DNA of 64,000 nt from SZUA-547 sp963669265. Lineage in GTDB: Bacteria > Pseudomonadota > Alphaproteobacteria > Rhodobacterales > Rhodobacteraceae. The stretch lies in NCBI GenBank assembly GCA_963669265.1, contig OY769916.1:3720001-3784000 (forward strand). Reading direction: 5' to 3'. Positions 16,477-23,408 of this stretch are shown here, in pieces. The translations under genes and the position numbers were made by a program. Positions within the stretch are counted from its first letter, which is position 1. Every line of letters begins with the position of its first letter. The notes below the pieces were generated by a model. It was not told the DNA's origin, did not search any database, and saw nothing but the letters and a program-made list of their open reading frames with translations.

Positions 16477-17361
16477 TCAGCCGCCCCAACCCGGTGGATA
16501 GCCCGTGTAGTCTCCGGCGCCCGGCTGTTCCGGAGCAGGCCATCCGCCAAGATCCGGCTGCGGCTGCGGATAGGGCTGCGGGTAGGGCTGGGGCTGCGGG
16601 TAGGCGTCGTAGCCTTCGCCGCTCATCGAGGCCATCTCCTGCGCGAACCAATCCGGGTTGTCGAGCTGCACCGGCGTCATCGTGCTTGTGAACGGGCCGA
16701 GCGCGCCCTGAACGGAGATCGTGATCCCGCCGCCCTGCGTCATCGTCGCGGTCCAGGGGCCCAGCAACGCCAGGTCGTTGCCTGACAGCTGCCCAGGGCC
16801 GGTCTGCACGATGTCTTTGACGACCACGTCATAGGCTTCGACCGGGAAGACGAAGAGATGCTTGTACTCCGCCATCGCATAGAGCCGTCCAGCCTCCAGC
16901 TTATAAGGAACGCCATTCGCGGCCAGCTTGTAGATCCCGTCCATGGCTGTGGGCTGGGTCGGCGCGACGGCCGAGACATGCGGCAGGGCGCCTTTCTTTT
17001 TCTGGGCTGGCGGGCCGGGCAGCACCGGCGGGCCGGGCATATGCGGCGGCGCGATCACGATCGGCTCCGGTTTCGGCTGCGGCCGTTGGATGGGCTGCGG
17101 CTTGAAGATGTTCTCGATCACGTCGGGGATCAGCTTGTTGTCGCGGGTGCAGATGCCGCCGATCGGGCTGGTGCGATGCAGGCCCTTGTCGCAGCCGCGC
17201 AGTTGCTCCCACTTCTTGCAGACGCGCTGGTTCAGACCGCCACACTTGCTGTTGGCGGCGGCCTCGGTGGTGGCGGCGACGTTGAAGGCGACGGCCGAGC
17301 CGAGCACGGTGGCGGCGTAGGCGGCGGCGAGGGCGGTCTTGGAGAGAGTGAGCGTGAACAT
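16477..17361 (-). CDS. Secreted protein with one four-cysteine repeat and proline-rich regions
   Basis: Function unknown. The 294-residue protein has an N-terminal export signal (MFTLTLSKTALAAAYAATVLG). It then has one copy of a cysteine-rich module, CGG.NQRVCKKWEQLRGCDKG.HRTSPIGG.C, followed by TRDNKLIPD. A proline-rich stretch follows (about residues 95-140), then a globular part with YKLEAGRLYAMAEYKHLFVFP, and a C-terminal tail of repeated PYPQPQ units. ATG at 17361 has AAGGA upstream; the frame is open further out, but that part corresponds to the 5' leader it shares with the paralogue at 17615-18856. A GGGT-type motif lies 140 bp upstream of the start. I do not recognise the repeat as a named domain. 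Confidence 0.72.
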   Translation of the reverse strand: MFTLTLSKTALAAAYAATVLGSAVAFNVAATTEAAANSKCGGLNQRVCKKWEQLRGCDKGLHRTSPIGGICTRDNKLIPDVIENIFKPQPIQRPQPKPEPIVIAPPHMPGPPVLPGPPAQKKKGALPHVSAVAPTQPTAMDGIYKLAANGVPYKLEAGRLYAMAEYKHLFVFPVEAYDVVVKDIVQTGPGQLSGNDLALLGPWTATMTQGGGITISVQGALGPFTSTMTPVQLDNPDWFAQEMASMSGEGYDAYPQPQPYPQPYPQPQPDLGGWPAPEQPGAGDYTGYPPGWGG

Positions 17362-17500
17362 GGCGGTTTCCTTTTCTGTCGCGACGCGGCCAGTGCGGAT
17401 GATCTGATGCAGGGTCTTCATGGTCTTGGCCTCGTCTTCTGAGTGGGTGGCGACCTTTCCCGTCGCCTTGATCAAAAGGTAAGCAGCGCCGCCATTCGCG

Positions 17501-17520
17501 CGTATCGGGTAAATCCCCCA
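17501..17520. promoter_or_regulatory. Shared operator motif, copy 1
   Basis: CGTATCGGGTAAATCCCCCA. The core GTATCGGGT-N-AAT-N-CCC recurs upstream of three neighbouring minus-strand genes in the same orientation and lies 140 bp before this gene's ATG. The GGGT...CCC half-sites suggest a response-regulator dimer site; the LuxR-type regulator encoded nearby is the obvious candidate. Confidence 0.6.
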
Positions 17521-17555
17521 TATGGCCGGGCGAGAGGCGCCGCGCGCAGGCGAAA

Positions 17556-17583
17556 GCCCCCGCGAGTTTGCGCTCGCGGGGGC
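17556..17583 (-). terminator. Strong hairpin downstream of the repeat-protein gene
   Basis: An 11-bp stem, GCCCCCGCGAG with CTCGCGGGGGC, encloses a 6-base loop; on the minus strand it is followed by TTTCG. It lies 31 bp past the stop of the 413-residue repeat protein and separates it from its paralogue. Confidence 0.6.
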
Positions 17584-17614
17584 CTTCAAGGGCGTGTGTG
17601 ACGGTGCGAGGCCC

Positions 17615-18856
17615 TTAATAGACGCGGGACCAGGTGGGGTTCACCGTGCCGGCCTCGAAACCGACGCCCGCGCCACCGCTGACCGAGATGCCGTTGAACG
17701 GGTTTTCCTGGAACGGGTTGGCGTAGTCGAAGGTGACCGAGATCCCGCCGCCGGCCACATACTTGCCCGAGGCGTTGACGCTGAGATTCTGGCTGCGGCC
17801 GGCCGCCAGCCGATCGCGGCTGACCCCGATGATGACATCGGCCCCGGCCGCCGCGCCGACGCCCACATTCACGCCGCCGGCGGAGTAGAATTTCGGCCAG
17901 GTCACGCCGTCCAGCGACAGGACGATGCCGCCTTCGCCATTGCCGCCGACGCCATACATCGCGCCGCCGCCGACGCCGATGGTCAACGTGTGGAAGAACT
18001 TGGCGCGCTGGCCGGAGGCGACGCGCACGCCATATGTTGGGGCGGCTTGCAGCGTTTGCGCCATCTGCGGTGTGACGCAGTTGAAGGCGAAGCTTTTCGC
18101 GGCGTCCATGTTGCGGTTCTTGACCGCATCCTTGAACTGGCGCCGGTTGCTGCCGATGCAGGTGGCGATGCTCTTGAGCACGCGCTGTTGGGCGGCGGTG
18201 CCCTCATTGATGTTGTTCGCGGCGTGCACCAGCTTGGACCCGATCTTCAGGTGATTCACCGGGGTGCAGGTCCCGCCGACAGGCGAGGTGCGGTGCAGTC
18301 CGGGGTCGCAGCCGCGCAGCTGCTCGTGTTTTTTGCAGACGCGTTGATTGAGGCCGCCGCAATGGGTCAGGCTCGCCTCATAGAACTTCGGCACCTTCGG
18401 GAACCGGATCGGTTTGCCTTCGATGACGTCCGGAACCAGCTTGTTGTCGCGCGTGCATTTTCCGCCGACAGGCGAGGTGCGGTGAAAGCCGGGGTCGCAG
18501 CCGCGCAGCTGCTCGTGCTTTTTACAGACGCGCTGTTGGTTGCCGCCGCAATGCGTGAGGCGCGCCTCGTAGAATTTCGGCGGTTTGGGGATTTTGATCG
18601 GCTTGTTCTCGATGAAGTCGGGGATCAGCTTGTTGTCGCGCGTACAGGTTCCGCCAATCGGGCTGGTGCGATGCAGGCCCTTGTCGCAACCGCGCAGCTG
18701 CTCCCACTTCTTACAGACACGCTGGTTCAGGCCGCCGCATTTGCTGTTCGCCGCAGCTTCCGTCGTGGTGACGACCGTGAATGTCAAAGCCGCCGCGATC
18801 GTGACGAGCGTATACGCGGTGGCGAGGGAGAATTTGGAGACATCTGAGTTCAGCAT
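17615..18856 (-). CDS. Secreted protein with three four-cysteine repeats and a glycine-rich C-terminal domain
   Basis: Function unknown. The 413-residue protein has a signal peptide (residues 1-33). It then has three tandem copies of the module CGG.NQRVCKK.EQLRGCD.G.HRTSP.GG.C, spaced about 58 residues apart and joined by K-P-rich linkers (KPIKIPKPPKFYEA). A helical middle (NNINEGTAAQQRVLKSIATCIG) leads to a glycine-rich, beta-strand-like domain of about 130 residues (TLTIGVGGGAMYGVGG, VGVGAAAGADVIIGV). ATG at 18856 follows GGAAAGGAA. The first repeat is nearly identical to that of the neighbouring 294-residue paralogue, in protein and DNA. The four cysteines per unit would form disulfides outside the cytoplasm. 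Confidence 0.75.
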   Translation of the reverse strand: MLNSDVSKFSLATAYTLVTIAAALTFTVVTTTEAAANSKCGGLNQRVCKKWEQLRGCDKGLHRTSPIGGTCTRDNKLIPDFIENKPIKIPKPPKFYEARLTHCGGNQQRVCKKHEQLRGCDPGFHRTSPVGGKCTRDNKLVPDVIEGKPIRFPKVPKFYEASLTHCGGLNQRVCKKHEQLRGCDPGLHRTSPVGGTCTPVNHLKIGSKLVHAANNINEGTAAQQRVLKSIATCIGSNRRQFKDAVKNRNMDAAKSFAFNCVTPQMAQTLQAAPTYGVRVASGQRAKFFHTLTIGVGGGAMYGVGGNGEGGIVLSLDGVTWPKFYSAGGVNVGVGAAAGADVIIGVSRDRLAAGRSQNLSVNASGKYVAGGGISVTFDYANPFQENPFNGISVSGGAGVGFEAGTVNPTWSRVY

Positions 18857-19182
18857 GGCGCTTTCCTTTCCTTGAGCGATACGACCGGGACGGGGGCGTT
18901 TGGGGCCGGGCCGGGAGGGTCGTTCGTCTTCCTCTGACTGGGCGGCGACCTTTCCGGCCGCCTTGAAGGAAAACCTATGAGGCGCGGTCTGGCGGGCGTA
19001 TCGGGTCAATCCCCTATTCGCCGGGCGGAGGGACCGCCGCGCGCGCCAAAGACGGCGCCGATATCAGGTCAGGAAGTCCGAGGAATGCGTTGATTTTAAA
19101 TAGAAAAATACATCTGACGCTTGCTGTCGGAGCCTCGGGGGATTGACGGTCAGAAGGTGCTGGGGAGAGGCTTGAACTGGCC
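18857..19182. other. Intergenic region with promoter of the repeat protein
   Basis: No gene is visible here. The stretch holds the leader of the repeat-protein gene, which resembles that of its paralogue, plus operator copy 2 and a short AT-rich patch near 19085-19110 (TTTTAAATAGAAAAATACAT). Confidence 0.5.
18997..19016. promoter_or_regulatory. Shared operator motif, copy 2
   Basis: CGTATCGGGTCAATCCCCTA lies 141 bp upstream of the 413-residue repeat-protein start. This is the same distance and orientation as copy 1 before the paralogue, and TTCGCCGGGCG follows it much as ATGGCCGGGCG follows copy 1. Confidence 0.62.
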
Positions 19183-19605
19183 TCAGCGCTCGTTGGGCGT
19201 ATCAGACGGCCAGGTGATCAGGGCGCGCGCGCCCGCCGCTTGCGACAGATCCAACGGCGCCTGAATGACGGGCTGAAAACTCTCCCCGACGGTTTTCCAG
19301 AGGACGAGTTCATGGCGGCCCGGAACGACCCGCGTGCAGACGGCCCCATCCATCGCCGCGACGAAGCGGGGCTTGTCGCCGCGTCGAATGTCGAAGCCTT
19401 TCTCGCCCGTCGCCGAGCGGTTCAGCAGGCAGAGCACGACGTCCTCCGCGCCGGCGTCGAACCGGGGCTCGATCTCGACCCGGACGGCGTCGCCGAGACC
19501 GCTTTCGAGAATCTCGATCCGTGGGGACTCCGCCTGACCGCCCGCGGCGGCGAGGCCGAGGCCGGCCAGTCCGGCGGCGCAGACGATGCGGCGCGAGATC
19601 AACAT
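19183..19605 (-). CDS. Small secreted protein of unknown function
   Basis: A 140-residue protein with an N-terminal export signal that includes paired arginines and a hydrophobic core (MLISRRIVCAAGLAGLGLAAAGG), so Sec or Tat export is possible. The mature part is predicted mainly beta (AVRVEIEPRF, DVVLCLLNRS, HELVLWKTV) with two cysteines. I do not recognise the family. It sits between the cysteine-repeat proteins and the response regulator, with an operator copy 61 bp upstream, so it probably belongs to the same regulon. Confidence 0.65.
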   Translation of the reverse strand: MLISRRIVCAAGLAGLGLAAAGGQAESPRIEILESGLGDAVRVEIEPRFDAGAEDVVLCLLNRSATGEKGFDIRRGDKPRFVAAMDGAVCTRVVPGRHELVLWKTVGESFQPVIQAPLDLSQAAGARALITWPSDTPNER

Positions 19606-19665
19606 TGGGCGAACTCCTGACTCTTATGAAAATGAGCGCCATAATCGCCCGGCCGCCGCGCCGCC

Positions 19666-19685
19666 GGTATCGGGTGAATACCCTA
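19666..19685. promoter_or_regulatory. Shared operator motif, copy 3
   Basis: GGTATCGGGTGAATACCCTA contains the best inverted repeat of the three copies (GGGT-GAAT-ACCC). It lies between the response-regulator stop codon and the start of the small secreted protein. Confidence 0.6.
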
Positions 19686-19691
19686 GTTCGC

Positions 19692-20345
19692 CTAAAGCTC
19701 CGCCGAGGGGTCGATCAGTCCTTCGCGCAAGGCGTAGGCGATCAACTGGGCGGCGGAGCGCACGCCAAGCTTACGCATCATGCTGGTGCGGTGATGATCG
19801 ACGGTCTTGGCGCTGATTCCGAGTATCGGCGCGATCTCCTTGTTGGAGCGCCCCGCGACGATCAGGTTCAGGATCTGGCGCTCGCGATCCGTCAGCGGAG
19901 AAGCCTTGGGCGCTTCATCCAGCAATTCGACCACCGGTTTGGAGATATGCCGCGCGCCGCGCAGGATCTTCGGCAGAGCCTCGTAGAGCTCGTCATTCGA
20001 CGTGGCCTTAGAGAAGATGCCGTCGACGCCGATCTCCACCAACTCGCTCAGCTTGCCGGCCGAGGAAATCCCCGTCAGCACCACGATCTTGGTGTCGGCG
20101 GACCAGCGGCGGGTTTCGATCAGCACCTCGCTGCCGCCCGCATGGGGCATCTGGACATCCAGCAGCAAGAGATGCGGCCGATGCGTGCGCACGGCGGCGA
20201 TGGCCTCGATCCCGTTCGCGGCCTCGGCGACGACCTCTATCCCGCTCTCTTCGATCAGACCCGGCGTCTCCATCGCGGCTTTCAGACCGCTGCGGACGAT
20301 CGCATGATCATCGGCGATGACGCATTGGTATTTTCGGGAGTTCAT
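19692..20345 (-). CDS. NarL/LuxR-family response regulator
   Basis: Two-component response regulator of 217 residues. The receiver domain (about 5-125) has the acidic pair D12-D13, the phospho-acceptor D63 in LLLLDVQMP, the conserved T in VVLTG and the lysine in FSKATS. The C-terminal LuxR helix-turn-helix (LTDRERQILNLIVAGRSNKEIAPILGISAKTVDHHRTSMMRKLG) binds DNA as a dimer. It is divergent from a membrane histidine kinase 45 bp away, its likely partner. Three copies of a GGGT...CCC motif upstream of the neighbouring secreted-protein genes are candidate targets. Confidence 0.93.
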   Translation of the reverse strand: MNSRKYQCVIADDHAIVRSGLKAAMETPGLIEESGIEVVAEAANGIEAIAAVRTHRPHLLLLDVQMPHAGGSEVLIETRRWSADTKIVVLTGISSAGKLSELVEIGVDGIFSKATSNDELYEALPKILRGARHISKPVVELLDEAPKASPLTDRERQILNLIVAGRSNKEIAPILGISAKTVDHHRTSMMRKLGVRSAAQLIAYALREGLIDPSAEL

Positions 20346-20390
20346 TCTAAGGTTCACGCCAAAAGCCATGCAGGGGCAGGGTTTAAGGAA

Positions 20391-22388
20391 GTGAACAGAA
20401 CCCGTCGTAGGATTGCAAGGCGCATATTCGCGGTCTTGTTGCTCTGTTGTTTGCCCGTGGCTGCGGCGAGCGGCGAGGTGGTTCTGAACCTTGTCGCAGG
20501 TCAGGCGAGCGCCGCGCTGGACGACAGGTTTCAGTTCCGGCTGGAGGGTGGAGAGCCCCTGGCGGAGAAGATCCGACTGTTTCAGGCGGGCGAGTTCCAG
20601 TCGTCCCTCTCTGAAGCCGCCCGCGACAGCGTTCCCTATCAGCCAGTCTGGGGCGCGGTTCGGCTGACCAACGACACGCCCGATGACGGGCGCGCGGGCG
20701 ACCCCTGGCATGTCGCCTCCGAGATCTTCGGCCTCGTCGCGCTGGATGTGCTCGTGGTGCGCGAAAGCGGCCTGACCGAGACGATCCTCAGCTATGACGG
20801 GCGCGGCCCGTTCGACCCAAGCGAGTACAACGGCGCGCGGCTTCGATCCGCCGCCTTTCTGCTCGCGCCGGAAGAGTCCGTGCTGTTGATGGCGAAAATG
20901 GTTTTCGGGCCGGTCGCCTCAGCCGATCTGGTGTTAGAGACCCCGGTGGAGCTGGAGGCGCAGAGCTTCCTCTCCGGCATCGCGTTGACGGCCTTCTACG
21001 CTTTCAGCCTGTCCTGCCTTGTCTTCTTCTTCGGCTTCAGTCTGTCGATGCGCAGCAGTGTCGGGGTCGGATATTCCGCGCTGCTGCTGATCGGGCTGGC
21101 GCTGGTCGGGTATTTCGACGGGCTGTCGTTCCGGTTCCTCTATCCAAGCACGCCCGCCGCGCATGTACCCGTCGGGATCGCGATGCTGCTGTCGCTCGCC
21201 GCCGCTGGGTTTTGGGTCGCGGGACACTCCGTCGCTGAGACCAGCGATCGGCGGCGTCTGGCGGCGGCGTTCAAGCGGACGGGCGTGCTGACGGCGGTCG
21301 CTATTCCTTTGATCCCGCTGGTCTCTATCGAGATCCTGGCCCCCGTTTCATATATCGCCGCGGTCGCGATGTTCGGCGCGCATGTGGTCGCGATACTCAA
21401 TTGGCGCAGCGTCAAAGGCCGGTTCACGGTGGTGATCCGCATCCTCTCATGGATCTGCGCCGCCGCGGCGGCGGTATTTGTGGCGCTGCTCTTTACTGGC
21501 GGTCTTGGTGGGGCGGCCGATCCCGGCGTGCTGATCAAAGCGCTCTATGCGGTGATCGGGGGATGGATCATTTTCGGAATCACAATCGCCCTCGTTGATC
21601 TTCGCCGCCAGCACGCCGAGGCGACCGAGAACGAACTCGCCGCCGCCCAGCGCGAGGCGGAGGCGACGCGGGACCTGCTGGAGACCGAGCAGAACTACAA
21701 CCGCGCCCGCGATCTGGCGGCTCTGCGTCAACGCCAGCTCGCCACCGCCTCACATGATCTGAAGCAGCCGATCATGTCGCTGCGGCTGACCATGGACGCG
21801 ATGACCAAGGATCAGGACCCGGAGGTGCGCAACCGGCTGAATGAGGCGTTCGATTATATGGAGAGCCTCTCAGCCGGATATCTGGAAGAGACCGTGCCCG
21901 ATGCGGACATCGACGAACGCGTCGCGCCTGCGCCCCAAACCGAGGATCAGGAGCCCTATCCGCTGAACCTGATCTTCGACACGGTGGCGCAGATGTTTCG
22001 TGAAGAGGCGATCTCAAAAGGCGTCGAGTTGCGCATGGTGGGATGCTCGGCCCAGACGACCGCGCCGGTCATGGCGGTGATGCGGATCGTCAGCAACCTC
22101 GTCTCCAACGCGGTGAAATACACCACCGAGGGCCGGGTGCTGCTGGGCGCGCGGCGACGACCCGGTGGCCTCGACATCCTTGTCTGCGACACAGGCGCAG
22201 GGATGTCCGAGGACGAGATCGCGGAGTTCACCGGCGCGTACCGGAAAGGCGCGCAATCTGAGGGAACCGGTCTCGGCCTCTCCATCTGCTTTGAGCTGGC
22301 GACGACCGAAGGGCTGCCTCTGACGGTCAGTTCCACGCCGGGCGAAGGTTCGGTCTTCACCTTGAGGGCGCCTCATGCGGCGGAGTAG
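20391..22388 (+). CDS. Membrane histidine kinase with 7TM sensor
   Basis: Sensor kinase of about 665 residues from a GTG start at 20391. After a signal peptide, residues 25-190 form a periplasmic beta domain like 7TMR-DISM extracellular domains. Seven hydrophobic helices follow (about 195-405), then a coiled coil rich in A/E. The dimerisation domain has the phospho-acceptor H455 in ATASHDLKQPIMSLRLTM. The ATPase domain carries NLVSNAVKYT (N box), DTGAGM (G1) and GTGLGLSI (G2). No receiver domain is fused. It is transcribed divergently from the LuxR-type regulator, indicating a dedicated pair. The signal sensed is unknown. Confidence 0.9.
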   Translation: MNRTRRRIARRIFAVLLLCCLPVAAASGEVVLNLVAGQASAALDDRFQFRLEGGEPLAEKIRLFQAGEFQSSLSEAARDSVPYQPVWGAVRLTNDTPDDGRAGDPWHVASEIFGLVALDVLVVRESGLTETILSYDGRGPFDPSEYNGARLRSAAFLLAPEESVLLMAKMVFGPVASADLVLETPVELEAQSFLSGIALTAFYAFSLSCLVFFFGFSLSMRSSVGVGYSALLLIGLALVGYFDGLSFRFLYPSTPAAHVPVGIAMLLSLAAAGFWVAGHSVAETSDRRRLAAAFKRTGVLTAVAIPLIPLVSIEILAPVSYIAAVAMFGAHVVAILNWRSVKGRFTVVIRILSWICAAAAAVFVALLFTGGLGGAADPGVLIKALYAVIGGWIIFGITIALVDLRRQHAEATENELAAAQREAEATRDLLETEQNYNRARDLAALRQRQLATASHDLKQPIMSLRLTMDAMTKDQDPEVRNRLNEAFDYMESLSAGYLEETVPDADIDERVAPAPQTEDQEPYPLNLIFDTVAQMFREEAISKGVELRMVGCSAQTTAPVMAVMRIVSNLVSNAVKYTTEGRVLLGARRRPGGLDILVCDTGAGMSEDEIAEFTGAYRKGAQSEGTGLGLSICFELATTEGLPLTVSSTPGEGSVFTLRAPHAAE

Positions 22389-22713
22389 GGCGCTTCGAAG
22401 GAGCACGGCCGTGCTGCTTGCTCTTGCAGGTTACTGCGGCGTGGGTGCGGCGTCGGCGCAGGACCTCAATCCGACGCAGGAAGAGATCGACGCCTTTCTC
22501 GGCGCCGACCGCAACGCCGATCAGATCCTGAACCTCGCGGAATTTCGGATGTTTGTGGATGCGATGGCGGAGACGGGTCAGACGACCGCCCGCACGATCC
22601 GTTTTTTCGGCGTCTATGAATTCGCATTCTCGATCGTTGACGCCAACGAGGACGGCCAGTTGGACCCTGCCGAGCTGCGCGCCGCCGATGACGACTATAG
22701 GGCGGGGGAGTGA
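22375..22713 (+). CDS. Secreted EF-hand protein
   Basis: A 112-residue protein overlapping the end of the kinase gene by 14 bases, so translated with it. It has a signal peptide (RRSTAVLLALAGYCGVGAASA) and two calcium-binding EF-hand loops: DRNADQILNLAEF and DANEDGQLDPAEL, both with acidic residues at positions 1, 3, 5 and 12 or close variants. It may bind calcium in the periplasm and act with the sensor kinase; that link is inferred from the overlap only. Confidence 0.8.
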   Translation: MRRSRALRRSTAVLLALAGYCGVGAASAQDLNPTQEEIDAFLGADRNADQILNLAEFRMFVDAMAETGQTTARTIRFFGVYEFAFSIVDANEDGQLDPAELRAADDDYRAGE

Positions 22714-22742
22714 TGTCCGCCCTCTGCTCTGAAGCGCTGCGG

Positions 22743-23357
22743 CTAGAGCGCCTCGATCGCCGTAAGCGCCGCGAGGCCAGCAATCGGGGTTTCGGTCCAG
22801 TCGGCGCCGTCCCAATCGCCATTCCGATCCAGCCAGGTCCAGCGATTGGCGCCGATGTCGCTGTCGATCACCGCCAGGATCTTTTCCTGCGGCGCTTTCT
22901 CAGCCGCGGCCTCGAATCGGCGCAGCATGTCCCATGACGCCGCCACGGAGTCGTGCCCGGTTCTCGCCGTCATCATCGCGCCGCCGGTCGCGGTCTGGAA
23001 GCCGATCAGCAGGGCACCCCTGCGCCAGACAAGATGGAACGCCCAGCTGTTGACGCCATAGCCGTCATAGCCGATCAGCAGCGCCTCCTCCTCCGGCGAG
23101 TCGAACGCCTCGCGAAGCAGTTCTTCGAACCGGTAGGGCGCGGTCAGAGGGCTCCATGACGCGAAGCAGAGATTGTTCAGCGCGAGCAGATCTTCCGGCC
23201 AGTCGATTGTCTCCGGCGCAGGCGGGGCGCCGGCGCCGGTCAGCACCGTCATCGCGGTTTCGAAATCAACCCGCTTTCCGGCGAGATCGACTTCGATATC
23301 GCCGTCCTCGCCCTCATCGGCCGCAGCGACCAGTTCAATCTCTGTTGCGTCGGTCAT
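22743..23357 (-). CDS. Unknown acidic protein, last gene of candidate effector operon
   Basis: A 204-residue cytoplasmic-type protein without signal peptide or membrane helix. It is rich in Trp and acidic residues (GVNSWAFHLVWRRGALLIGFQTATGG; ANRWTWLDRNGDWDGADW). The pattern is reminiscent of SMI1/KNR4-like or immunity-type folds, but I cannot assign it to a family. It starts 51 bp after the large effector-like gene on the same strand, so it may be an accessory, chaperone or immunity factor for it. Confidence 0.6.
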   Translation of the reverse strand: MTDATEIELVAAADEGEDGDIEVDLAGKRVDFETAMTVLTGAGAPPAPETIDWPEDLLALNNLCFASWSPLTAPYRFEELLREAFDSPEEEALLIGYDGYGVNSWAFHLVWRRGALLIGFQTATGGAMMTARTGHDSVAASWDMLRRFEAAAEKAPQEKILAVIDSDIGANRWTWLDRNGDWDGADWTETPIAGLAALTAIEAL

Positions 23358-23408
23358 CTATAGTCTCCGTCATTCGCTCTTGCCGTCAGGTCAGCCGAGC
23401 GCCTGTTG

